Source of the DNA: Streptomyces tauricus
GTDB lineage: Bacteria > Actinomycetota > Actinomycetes > Streptomycetales > Streptomycetaceae
Direction: 5' to 3'
Assembly: GCF_014650955.1 (NCBI RefSeq)
Contig: NZ_BMVY01000020.1
Span: 94,453 to 158,452 of the forward strand
DNA length: 64,000 bases
Below the pieces are notes generated by a model, which was not told the DNA's origin, did not search any database, and saw nothing but the letters and a program-made list of their open reading frames with translations. The position numbers were made by a program, and so were the translations under genes. Positions 26,076-34,043 of the stretch are shown here, in pieces (positions within the stretch are counted from its first letter, which is position 1; each line of letters opens with the position of its first letter).

Positions 26076-27505
26076 TGCCCGAGCCCGAAACGCCCGTGAC
26101 CTTCCCGCCCGCCTTCCTCTGGGGCGCGGCGACCTCCGCGTACCAGATCGAAGGGGCGGTGCGGGAGGACGGCCGTACGCCCTCGATCTGGGACACCTTC
26201 AGCCATACGCCAGGCAAGACGGCAGGCGGCGAGAACGGCGACATCGCCAACGACCACTACCACCGCTACCGCGACGACGTGGCGATGATGGCGGACCTGG
26301 GCCTGACCGCGTACCGCTTCTCGGTGTCCTGGTCCCGGGTGCAGCCGACGGGCCGCGGGCCCGCCGTGCAGCGCGGCCTCGACTTCTACCGGCGCCTGGT
26401 CGACGAGCTGCTCTCGCACGGCATCAAGCCCGCCGTCACCCTCTACCACTGGGACCTCCCGCAGGAGCTGGAGGACGCGGGCGGCTGGCCCGAGCGCGAC
26501 ACGGCCCTGCGCTTCGCCGAGTACGCGCAGATCGTCGGCGAGGCACTCGGGGACCGCGTCGAGCAGTGGATCACGCTCAACGAGCCCTGGTGCAGCGCGT
26601 TCCTCGGGTACGCGTCCGGTGTGCACGCCCCCGGCCGCACCGACCCGGAGGCCTCCCTGCGGGCGGCGCACCACCTCAACCTGGCGCACGGCCTGGGCAC
26701 CAAGGCCCTGCGCACCGCGATGCCCGCCCGCAACACCATCGCCGTGAGCCTCAACTCCTCGGTGGTCAGGCCGCTCACCCAGGACCCGGCCGACCTGGCG
26801 GCGGTCCAGCGCATCGACGACCTGGCCAACGGCATCTTCCACGGCCCGATGCTGCACGGCGCGTACCCGCAGACCCTGCTCGCGGCGACGGCCTCGGTGA
26901 CGGACTGGTCGTACGTGCGGGACGGCGACCTCGCCCTGATCAGGCAGCCGCTGGACGCGCTCGGTCTGAACTACTACACGCCGACGCTGGTGTCGGCCGC
27001 CCCGGCGGACGCGGCGGGCCCGCGCTCGGACGGCCACGGCGCGAGCGAGTTCTCCCCCTGGCCGGGCGCGGACGACGTGGCCTTCCACCAGACCCCCGGC
27101 GAGCGCACCGAGATGGGCTGGACGATCGACCCGTCGGGCCTTCAGGACCTGATCATGCGCTACACCCGCGAGGTGCCGGGCCTGCCGCTGTACATCACGG
27201 AGAACGGCGCCGCCTACGACGACAAGCCGGACCCGGACGGCCGCGTCCACGACCCGGAGCGCATCGCGTATCTGCACGGGCACCTGCGCGCGGTCCGCCG
27301 CGCGATCGCCGAGGGCGCGGACGTCCGCGGCTACTACCTCTGGTCCCTGATGGACAACTTCGAGTGGGCGTACGGCTACGGCAAGCGCTTCGGCGCGGTG
27401 TACGTGGACTACGCGACGCAGGCCCGTACGCCGAAGTCGAGCGCCCTGTGGTACCGCGAGGCCGCCCGCAGCGGCGAGCTGCCGCCGGTGAGCCCGGTCG
27501 AGTGA
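26075..27505 (+). CDS. bglC: GH1 beta-glucosidase BglC
   Basis: A 476-residue cytoplasmic GH1 enzyme that hydrolyses imported cellobiose to glucose. It begins with the family-typical FPPAFLWGAATSAYQIEGA. The acid/base is E170 in TLNEPW and the nucleophile E376 in ITENGA. The late motif LMDNFEWAYGYGKRFG is intact. No signal peptide. It is the last gene of the cellobiose regulon and would lower inducer levels, since cellobiose relieves CebR. Confidence 0.95.
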   Translation: MPEPETPVTFPPAFLWGAATSAYQIEGAVREDGRTPSIWDTFSHTPGKTAGGENGDIANDHYHRYRDDVAMMADLGLTAYRFSVSWSRVQPTGRGPAVQRGLDFYRRLVDELLSHGIKPAVTLYHWDLPQELEDAGGWPERDTALRFAEYAQIVGEALGDRVEQWITLNEPWCSAFLGYASGVHAPGRTDPEASLRAAHHLNLAHGLGTKALRTAMPARNTIAVSLNSSVVRPLTQDPADLAAVQRIDDLANGIFHGPMLHGAYPQTLLAATASVTDWSYVRDGDLALIRQPLDALGLNYYTPTLVSAAPADAAGPRSDGHGASEFSPWPGADDVAFHQTPGERTEMGWTIDPSGLQDLIMRYTREVPGLPLYITENGAAYDDKPDPDGRVHDPERIAYLHGHLRAVRRAIAEGADVRGYYLWSLMDNFEWAYGYGKRFGAVYVDYATQARTPKSSALWYREAARSGELPPVSPVE

Positions 27506-27527
27506 GGGCGTAGTCACCCACGTACAC

Positions 27528-27569
27528 GCGCGCCCCGGCCGGGTGGGGGGAAGGCCGGCCGGGGCGCGC
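27528..27569. terminator. Bidirectional terminator between bglC and the chitinase gene
   Basis: A 13-bp perfect stem (GCGCGCCCCGGCC / GGCCGGGGCGCGC) with a 16-nt loop between convergent genes. Confidence 0.8.
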
Positions 27570-27667
27570 GACCCCCGCGCGGGCATGACCTCCTGCGGGG
27601 GCGTTCCGGGGGTCGAGCAGAGGTTGAGCAGGGGTCGTACAGGGGCTGAACGGGACTTGCAGGGGGC

Positions 27668-29155
27668 TTACTTGTAGGCGGCGAAGGCCTTCGAGAAGGC
27701 GTTCGCGTCCTGGAGGACCGAGCTGCACGTGGCGTCGGCGGCGGGCTTGGTGCCGCCCGCGCACTGCTTGTCGCGGGTCGCGGACCACAGGGAGAGCCAG
27801 CCGAGCCCCTTCGACTGGGCGAACTTCACGAGCTGGGTGGCGTCCTCGACCGTGAAGATCTCCGACACGACGTCGTTGACGCCGATCATCGGGGTGACGG
27901 CGACCGCCTTCCAGGCGGCGGAGTCGGAGAGGCCCAGCACCGCCTTGATCTGCGCCTGGGTCGCGGTGGCGGCCTGCTCGGCGTAGGTGCCCATGTCACC
28001 GCTGTAGGCCGGCCCGTAGTCCATCGCCATGATGTTGACCGTGTCGATGCCGACGCCGTTCGCCTTGGCGTCCGCGAGGAGGCTCACGCCGTCCTGGGTG
28101 AGGCCCTCCGGCATGACCGGCAGGGTGAACGAGACGTCCAGGCCCGGGTGTTCGCTCTGGAGCTTCGCGATCGCCTTGGCCCGGCGGGTGTTGGCCGCCT
28201 TGTCCGGGAGCGCGCCGCCCTCCACGTCGAAGTCGACCTTCGTCAGGTCGTACGCGTCCACGGCCTTGCCGTACGCCGCCGCGAGGGCGTCCGCCGAGGC
28301 GCAGTTCAGCGCCAGTTCGGAGCCCGCCGCGCCGCCGAACGAGACGCGTACGTCACCGCCCTTGGCCCGCAGTGCGCCGATCTGCGCGGCGACCGCGTCG
28401 CCGCCGAGGTCCGTCACCCCGCCCCACTTGGGGGTGCAGCCGCCGCCGTCCGTGACGAAGGCGAGGTTGTACTCCTTCACGCCGGTGGCCGCGGAGTGGG
28501 CGAGCAGGTCGAAGGCGGGGTAGAGCGAGGTGTCGACGTAGGGCGCGAAGCCGGCGCCGGCGGCCGTGCCGCTGCCGGTGGTCCCGGAGGGTGTCGGGGT
28601 GGCGCTCGGAGGCTTGGTCGTGGTGGCCGTGGGGGTCGGCGTGGCCGTCGGGGTCGCGGTGGACTTCGTCGGTTCCGGTGACGGGGACGAGGTCTGCGTG
28701 GGACGGCCGGTGGGTTCCGGTGTCGCGCCGTCGTCCACCGAGCACTTGGCGCCGTCGACAAGACAGCCGGTCGGGTCGCCGGCTCCCTTCACCACGAAGC
28801 CGACGGTCACCGCCTCGCCCTGCGCGAGCCCGTCCTTGTCCCAGGACGGCGGCTTCACGGTGACGTGCCGCCCGCTCACCTGGGACTCGGCGTTCCACAG
28901 CGAACTCAGCTCCGCGCCCGACGGCAGGTCGAACTCCAGCGTCCAGTCCTTCTTCGCACCGGCGCTGTCGTTGGCCACGACGTACTGCGCGGTGTAACCC
29001 GTCGACCAGTCGCTGGTCTTCGTGTACGCGGCACCGACGCCCGCCGCCTGGGCCGTACCGGAGAACAGGAACGCCCCGCCGCCGACCACGGCCGCGGCCA
29101 CCACGCCGCCTATCGCCTTGTTCCTGCCACTGGCCATGCGCCGGTGCGTACTCAT
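27668..29155 (-). CDS. Secreted GH18 chitinase with N-terminal CBM2 domain
   Basis: A 495-residue secreted chitinase. A signal peptide (NKAIGGVVAAAVVGGGAFLF...AQA) is followed by a family 2 carbohydrate-binding module (about 39-145, YTKTSDWSTGYTAQYVVAN), a Pro/Thr linker (about 155-205) and a GH18 barrel. The catalytic motif is VDFDVEG with acid E312 and D308/D310, so it should cleave chitin through substrate-assisted catalysis. The barrel is compact, like the bacterial ChiD/ChiC-type single-domain enzymes that lack a large insertion. A possible DasR site lies 160 bp upstream, inside the neighbouring kinase gene. Confidence 0.92.
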   Translation of the reverse strand: MSTHRRMASGRNKAIGGVVAAAVVGGGAFLFSGTAQAAGVGAAYTKTSDWSTGYTAQYVVANDSAGAKKDWTLEFDLPSGAELSSLWNAESQVSGRHVTVKPPSWDKDGLAQGEAVTVGFVVKGAGDPTGCLVDGAKCSVDDGATPEPTGRPTQTSSPSPEPTKSTATPTATPTPTATTTKPPSATPTPSGTTGSGTAAGAGFAPYVDTSLYPAFDLLAHSAATGVKEYNLAFVTDGGGCTPKWGGVTDLGGDAVAAQIGALRAKGGDVRVSFGGAAGSELALNCASADALAAAYGKAVDAYDLTKVDFDVEGGALPDKAANTRRAKAIAKLQSEHPGLDVSFTLPVMPEGLTQDGVSLLADAKANGVGIDTVNIMAMDYGPAYSGDMGTYAEQAATATQAQIKAVLGLSDSAAWKAVAVTPMIGVNDVVSEIFTVEDATQLVKFAQSKGLGWLSLWSATRDKQCAGGTKPAADATCSSVLQDANAFSKAFAAYK

Positions 29156-29289
29156 CGCGTGCCTGCCTTCGCTGTACGGGGCCCCGGTTTCCGCGAACGG
29201 ACCGAGGGTGGGGGTGCGGCAGCACGCTAGCGAGCCAGAACCCGGCAAAACGCCTGATCCGGACGGGACTCGTGGTTCTTAGGGTGCGC

Positions 29290-30762
29290 TTAAGGAAGGG
29301 ATCGGGGACGGTTAAAGGTCGAGACCAATTTGGCGGGTCTGCGCCGGCGCACCGAGCCCCGGTGACCGCGCCGCTCGGGCTCGCACCCGTCCAGCTGGAT
29401 CCAGATCCTCACCTCGGTGCCGCCGAGTACGGAACGGCCGATCCGTACGTCACCGCCCGTCGACTCCGCGAGCCGGCGCACGATGTCCAGGCCGAGCCCG
29501 GTCGAGCCGTCGGCGCCCGAGCCGCGGCCACGGGCCATCGCGGCCTGCGGGTCGGCTATGCCCGGGCCCGCGTCCGAGACGAGGACGATCACCGCGTCCT
29601 CGCCGTTGTGCACGTCGACCGCGAAGGCCGTGCCCTCGGCCGTGTGCCGGAACACGTTCCCGAGCAGCGCGTCGAGCGCGGCGACCAGATCGGCGCGGGC
29701 CACCGGTATCCGTACGGGCCGGTCGACCCCGGCCACCCGCACCTTGCGTCCCTCGTCCTCCGCGAGCGCCGACCAGAAGTCCATGCGCTCCCGGACCACC
29801 TCGGCCGCGTCGCAGCCGACGCCGACGCCGACCGCCGCGGTCTGCGGCTTGGCGTCCCGGGCCGTGCGGATGATCGTGTCGACCTCGCGCTCCAACTGGG
29901 CGACGGCGGCCCGGGTCTGCTCGGCGGCCGGCCCGTCGCCGAGCGAGGCCGCGTTCAGCCGCAGCACCGTGAGCGGTGTACGCAGCCGGTGCGAGAGGTC
30001 GGCCGCCAGCTCCCGTTCGTTCGCCAGGAGTTGGACGACCTGGTCCGCCATGGAGTTGAAGGCGACCGCCGCGAGCCGCAGCTCGGTCGGCCCCTCCTCG
30101 GGCACGCGCGCACCCAGCTTCCCCTCCCCCAGTTCGTGCGCGCTCTCCACCAGGCGCTGCGCGGGCTGCACCATCCGGACACCGAGCCGGTCGGCCACCG
30201 CGACCGAGCCGACGACGAGCGCGACCCCGACCCCGGCGAGGACCGCCCAGGCCGTGCCCAGGCCGTTGGTGACCTCCGCCTCGGGGACGTACACCTCGAC
30301 GACCGCGATCTCGCCCGAGCTGAGCGCGACGGGCTGCAACAGCGTGGACCCGCCCGGCACTTCGGTGGTGGAGGCGCGGCCCAGCTTCCGGGTCGTGGCG
30401 ATGTCCTTGTCGGCGGCACGCTGCCGCCCGATGTCGACGGCCTGCTGCTCCCCACCGGTCCCGCCACCGTCCCCGTCACCGCCGCCAGCGTCACCGCTGT
30501 CCCCATCACCGCTGTCCCCGGCGCCGGCAGGTATGTGGACGGCCATTCCCGCGTCCGAGGCCGCCGAGGCGACGACCCGCTCCAGCTCGTCCCGGTCGGT
30601 GGTGATCGAGAGCGCGGGCGCGACGGCCGCCGCCTCCCGCTCGGCGTTCGAGAACGCCCGGTCCCTCGCCATCTCCCTGATCACCAGGCCCAGCGGGACC
30701 GCGAAGGCCACCACCACCATCGTCGTGACGGCCACACAGACCTTGACCAGCGCCCACCTCAT
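29290..30762 (-). CDS. Two-component sensor histidine kinase
   Basis: A 490-residue membrane kinase: transmembrane segment about 8-28, extracytoplasmic domain about 29-165, second segment about 170-192, HAMP about 193-245, HisKA with phospho-acceptor H258 in ADLSHRLRTPLT, and a C-terminal HATPase with GLGLDIVRRLAE. The sensor domain contains an unusual Gly/Asp/Ser-rich insert (about 79-103). It follows and overlaps its response regulator by 4 bp, so the two form one operon. The signal is unknown; proximity to the chitinase may be coincidental. Confidence 0.92.
   Translation of the reverse strand: MRWALVKVCVAVTTMVVVAFAVPLGLVIREMARDRAFSNAEREAAAVAPALSITTDRDELERVVASAASDAGMAVHIPAGAGDSGDGDSGDAGGGDGDGGGTGGEQQAVDIGRQRAADKDIATTRKLGRASTTEVPGGSTLLQPVALSSGEIAVVEVYVPEAEVTNGLGTAWAVLAGVGVALVVGSVAVADRLGVRMVQPAQRLVESAHELGEGKLGARVPEEGPTELRLAAVAFNSMADQVVQLLANERELAADLSHRLRTPLTVLRLNAASLGDGPAAEQTRAAVAQLEREVDTIIRTARDAKPQTAAVGVGVGCDAAEVVRERMDFWSALAEDEGRKVRVAGVDRPVRIPVARADLVAALDALLGNVFRHTAEGTAFAVDVHNGEDAVIVLVSDAGPGIADPQAAMARGRGSGADGSTGLGLDIVRRLAESTGGDVRIGRSVLGGTEVRIWIQLDGCEPERRGHRGSVRRRRPAKLVSTFNRPRSLP
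29314..29329. promoter_or_regulatory. Candidate DasR (dre)-like site upstream of the chitinase gene
   Basis: AAAGGTCGAGACCAAT matches 12 of 16 positions of the dre consensus, including a GGTC-x-AGACC core. It lies 159 bp before the GH18 start but within the end of the kinase gene, so it is weaker than the other two sites. Confidence 0.35.
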
Positions 30763-31490
30763 CGCGCCGGCTCCGTGCCCGCCGGACCGCGCAGCCCGCC
30801 CTGCCCCGGCGGCTCCAGCTTCACGCCGACCCCGCGCAGGGTGTGCAGATAGCGCGGCCGGGCCGCCGTCTCACCCAGCTTCCGCCGCAGCCAGGACAGA
30901 TGGACGTCGATGGTCTGGTCGTCCCCGTAGGACTGCTGCCACACCTCGGCCAGCAGCTCCTTGCGCGCCACGACGACACCGGGCCGCCCCGCGAGGAAGG
31001 CCAGCAGGTCGAACTCGCGCCGGGTCAGGTCCAGTCGTACGCCGTCCAGTTCGGCCTGGCGGCGCAGCGGGTCGATGGCGAGGCCGCCGACCCTGAGCTG
31101 CGGCGAGGGCGGCGGCTCCGAGGCGGAGGACCGGGCCCGGCGCAGGACCGCCGCCATCCTCGCGGACAGGTGCTCCACCGAGAACGGCTTCGTCAGATAG
31201 TCGTCCGCGCCGTCGTTCAACAGCCGGACGATCTCCGTCTCGTCGTCCCGCGCGGTCGCCACGATCACGGGCACGTCGGTGATGCCGCGCAGCATCTTCA
31301 GCGCCTCCGACCCGTCCAGGTCGGGCAGGCCGAGATCCAGGATCACGACGTCGAAACGGAAATGGGCGACCTCGCGCAACGCCTCAAGGGCCGTACCGAC
31401 ACTGCGCACCGTGTGCGCGGCCTCGGTCAGATGCCGGATGAGGGCGGAGCGTACGAACTGGTCGTCCTCGACCACGAGCACACTTGCCAT
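30759..31490 (-). CDS. OmpR-family response regulator
   Basis: A 243-residue regulator. The receiver domain (1-118) has the acidic pocket E8/D9/D10, phospho-acceptor D52 in VILDLGLPD and the conserved Lys in LTKPFS. A winged-helix DNA-binding domain (about 140-232) contains LTRREFDLLAFLAGRPGVVVARKEL written here in fragments: LTRREFDLL and GVVVARKELL. ATG 31490 is the canonical start (ASVLVVEDD). It is first in a two-gene operon with the kinase. Targets are unknown. Confidence 0.94.
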   Translation of the reverse strand: MASVLVVEDDQFVRSALIRHLTEAAHTVRSVGTALEALREVAHFRFDVVILDLGLPDLDGSEALKMLRGITDVPVIVATARDDETEIVRLLNDGADDYLTKPFSVEHLSARMAAVLRRARSSASEPPPSPQLRVGGLAIDPLRRQAELDGVRLDLTRREFDLLAFLAGRPGVVVARKELLAEVWQQSYGDDQTIDVHLSWLRRKLGETAARPRYLHTLRGVGVKLEPPGQGGLRGPAGTEPAR

Positions 31491-31600
31491 GAGCCGCACC
31501 GTACGCCAATCAGGCGAACCGGGTCCTGGGCCTGTGGACAACTCCCGGGCCTGTGGACGGACGGGACACGGACGGGGCTCGTGGGGCAGGATGGCCCGCG

Positions 31601-32164
31601 ATGCGCAGAGGACTCGTACACGTACTGGCTTGGTCGCTCGCCACGGGCGCGGCGGTCACGCTGTCGTGGTGGGGTGTGCACACGGTCATGACGGGGACGG
31701 CCTACGATCCGCCGCGGGCGCTGCCGATCGCCGCGGACGGGGCCGCGCGGGGGGCGAAGCCGCTGTCGTCCTCGACGAGTCGGCCGGAGTCGCCGACGGG
31801 GTCGGCGGCCTCGCCGTCGAAGAGCCGGTCGCCGCGGGCGAGCGCCTCGGCCTCGGCCGCGCCCTCGGCTTCGCCGTCATCGTCGCCGTCGCCGTCGCGT
31901 TCGAAGCCGGCGGGTGCCGCCTCGCCGGGCGCGGGGGCCTCCGGCGAGGTGAGGAGCTACGACACCGACGGCGGGCGGGTCGTCTTCGCTCTCGGGAAGA
32001 CGTCCGCGTCGCTGGTGTCCGCGACGCCCGCGTCCGGGTGGTCGATGCAGGTGTGGAAGACGGAGACGTGGATCCGGGTGGAGTTCTCGTCCGGGGCGGA
32101 CCGGGTGTCGGTGTTCTGTACGTGGCACGACTCGGCGCCGCGGGTCGAGGTCAACGACTACTGA
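31601..32164 (+). CDS. Membrane-anchored or secreted hypothetical protein with Ser/Pro linker
   Basis: A 187-residue protein with an N-terminal membrane segment (about 5-27, VLAWSLATGAAVTLSWWGV), a long Ser/Pro/Ala-rich linker (about 48-115) and a compact C-terminal region (about 122-187, GGRVVFALGKTSASLVSAT... WIRVEFSSGADRVSVFCTWHDS). It is divergent from the response regulator, 110 bp away, and may share its promoter region. No domain is recognised; the C-terminal part is probably a small extracellular beta fold. Confidence 0.7.
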   Translation: MRRGLVHVLAWSLATGAAVTLSWWGVHTVMTGTAYDPPRALPIAADGAARGAKPLSSSTSRPESPTGSAASPSKSRSPRASASASAAPSASPSSSPSPSRSKPAGAASPGAGASGEVRSYDTDGGRVVFALGKTSASLVSATPASGWSMQVWKTETWIRVEFSSGADRVSVFCTWHDSAPRVEVNDY

Positions 32165-32221
32165 GCGCCAGGGGCGCGCTCGGGGTCGTTGCGGTCCGCG
32201 GGTCCGGTGGGGGCTCTGGTC

Positions 32222-32246
32222 GCGCAGTTCCCCGCGCTCCTGAAAG
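32222..32246 (-). repeat. Single copy of the GC-rich interspersed repeat (D)
   Basis: GCGCAGTTCCCCGCGCTCCT, one substitution from the core unit, lies between convergent genes. Confidence 0.7.
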
Positions 32247-32290
32247 CCGCGAGCCTGCTGTCACCCTGGCCGACGGGGCTGCGCGGTGTC

Positions 32291-33151
32291 CTAGCGGAAC
32301 ACTGACGGTGGGGGTGCCGGGGATGCCACCGCCGAGGCGTCCGTGACCGGGTTCGCGCCGCCGGTGAAGTCCCGTAGCGTCCGGCCGTGTTCGACCCTGG
32401 CCGGGTGGGGGTCGGAGGCCGCGCGGCGGGTCAGTTCCGCGACGGGCAGTGGCTGGTCGGAGGCCACCAGGACCGCGTTGCCGAAGCGTTTGCCGCGCAG
32501 GACCGTGGGGTCGGCGACGAGGGCGAGTTCGGGGAAGACGCCGGCCGCGGTGGCGATCTGGCCCCGCAGATGCGCCAGGGGCGGCCCGTCGGCGAGGTTG
32601 GCGGCGTACATCCCACCGGCCTTGACGACTCTGCGTACGTCGGCGAGGAACTCCTCGGACGTCAGATGCGCGGGCGTGCGCGCCCCGCTGAACACGTCCG
32701 CGACGACCAGGTCCGCCCAGCCGTCCGGCACCTTGGCGAGCCCTTCGCGGGCGTCGACGGACCGCACCCGGATCCGGGCGTTCGGGTCCAACGGCAGCCC
32801 GCGCCGCACCAGTTGGACGAGTGCCGCGTCCCGCTCGACGACCTGCTGGGTGGAGCGGGGGCGGGTGGCGGCCACGTAGCGGGCGAGGGTGAGGGCGCCA
32901 CCGCCGAGGTGCACGGCGTGCACGGGCCTGCCGGGCGGGGCGACGAGGTCGATGACATGCCCGAGGCGGCGCTGGTACTCGAAGCTCAGATACGCCGGAT
33001 CGTCGAGGTCGACATGCGACTGCGGGGCCCCGTCGATGAGCAGGGTCCAGCCCCGCGCCCGCTCCCGATCGGGCAGCAACTCGGCAAGCCCACCGTCCAC
33101 ACTCTCGACAACGGCCGCACTCGCCACCCGCCGACTCTTCCCCTTACCCAT
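32291..33151 (-). CDS. Spermidine-synthase-like (fused-MFS-type) methyltransferase-fold protein
   Basis: A 286-residue cytoplasmic Rossmann-fold protein. It shows the polyamine-synthase family order: beta-hairpin N-domain with SHVDLDDPAYLSFEYQRRLGHVIDL, nucleotide motif HLGGGALTLARYVA, acidic residue in VERDAALVQLV, and the catalytic-loop equivalent VVADVFSGARTPAHLTSEEF. The aspartate of the catalytic loop (ADVFSG) is retained. Many actinobacterial members are annotated 'spermidine synthase', but substrate is unproven. No signal peptide. Confidence 0.8.
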   Translation of the reverse strand: MGKGKSRRVASAAVVESVDGGLAELLPDRERARGWTLLIDGAPQSHVDLDDPAYLSFEYQRRLGHVIDLVAPPGRPVHAVHLGGGALTLARYVAATRPRSTQQVVERDAALVQLVRRGLPLDPNARIRVRSVDAREGLAKVPDGWADLVVADVFSGARTPAHLTSEEFLADVRRVVKAGGMYAANLADGPPLAHLRGQIATAAGVFPELALVADPTVLRGKRFGNAVLVASDQPLPVAELTRRAASDPHPARVEHGRTLRDFTGGANPVTDASAVASPAPPPSVFR

Positions 33152-33202
33152 CCCTCCATTATCGACCAGGAGAAGGAACCCGCCTCAGCACCAGCCCACC
33201 AA

Positions 33203-33335
33203 AGGGGCGCGGGGAACGGTGCAGTCTTTTGTCTTTCGGGGGCGCAGCCCGCAAGGGGCGCGGGGAACTGCGCGACCTGGCCATTGCAGACCCGCACCCT
33301 CTGCCTTCAGGGGCGCGGGGAACTGCGCGACACCC
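33203..33335 (+). repeat. GC-rich interspersed repeat cluster E (3 copies)
   Basis: Three G-rich copies of the unit. The spacer GGCCATTGCAGACCCGCAC is the near-reverse complement of a spacer in cluster G, showing that spacers travel with the repeat. Confidence 0.8.
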
Positions 33336-33389
33336 CCACCGGGCCGGCAGACGGCGACGCCCCCAAGCCGGCACCCCCTCCCCCGCACC

Positions 33390-33782
33390 TCAACGGCAGT
33401 TGTCCGCCGCCTCGATCAGCCGCGCCGCCTCCCCCAACGCCGCCCGCAACACCGCAGGATCGGTCGCCAGGTCCGCGTCCCCCGGCGGAAGCAGCCAGTC
33501 CGACCCCTCGACGGGCGGCTCGGGCGCCAGCCGGACCCCCCGCCCGTCGGTCCGCGTACACGTACTGCCCGGCACGTCCCAGGCGGAAGCCGTACCCGGC
33601 GGCACGAGAAACCCGAGAGTGTCGCAGTTGTCGTCGTGCAGAACGGGCCCGACCGCCTCGGCGGGAGCGCCCCGTCGCAGGATGTCGACGGCCTCCAGCC
33701 CCTGCCGGGCGGGCACGGTGACGAGATCGCACACACCCTCGGGGCAGTTGCCCTGCCTGGTCTCCATCCTGGCCTCCACCAC
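33390..33782 (-). CDS. Conserved hypothetical protein, about 130 residues
   Basis: A small protein (VEARMETRQGNCPEGVCDLV...) with paired cysteines early (C-PEG-V-C) and more at DDNCDTL, STCTR and the terminal DNCR. GTG 33782 follows GAGGAGGGG; ATG 33767 is an alternative. No signal peptide or membrane segment is seen. It is divergent from the HTH-TPR regulator downstream on the plus strand. Function not recognised; the cysteine pattern could bind metal, which is speculative. Confidence 0.65.
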   Translation of the reverse strand: MVEARMETRQGNCPEGVCDLVTVPARQGLEAVDILRRGAPAEAVGPVLHDDNCDTLGFLVPPGTASAWDVPGSTCTRTDGRGVRLAPEPPVEGSDWLLPPGDADLATDPAVLRAALGEAARLIEAADNCR

Positions 33783-34043
33783 GGAACCCCTCCTCGATCG
33801 AGCACACCACATGGTTCAACGCTGTACCGCGTCAACGGCTACGGCGAAACTCGGCCGCAAAGGATGGCAGTTCATGGCGGATCAGGGATGAGATATCCGT
33901 TTTGTAGCCAAACCCAGCGTGGTGGACTCATCACAGCGGGTACGTTCGTGCCCGCCGGAAACACAGGTGCGGCCCGATCGGTCACATGATCAACTCGCTC
34001 CGTTTCCGGCATGGTTCGACGGTTCGCGAGAGAGGGCCCGGCC

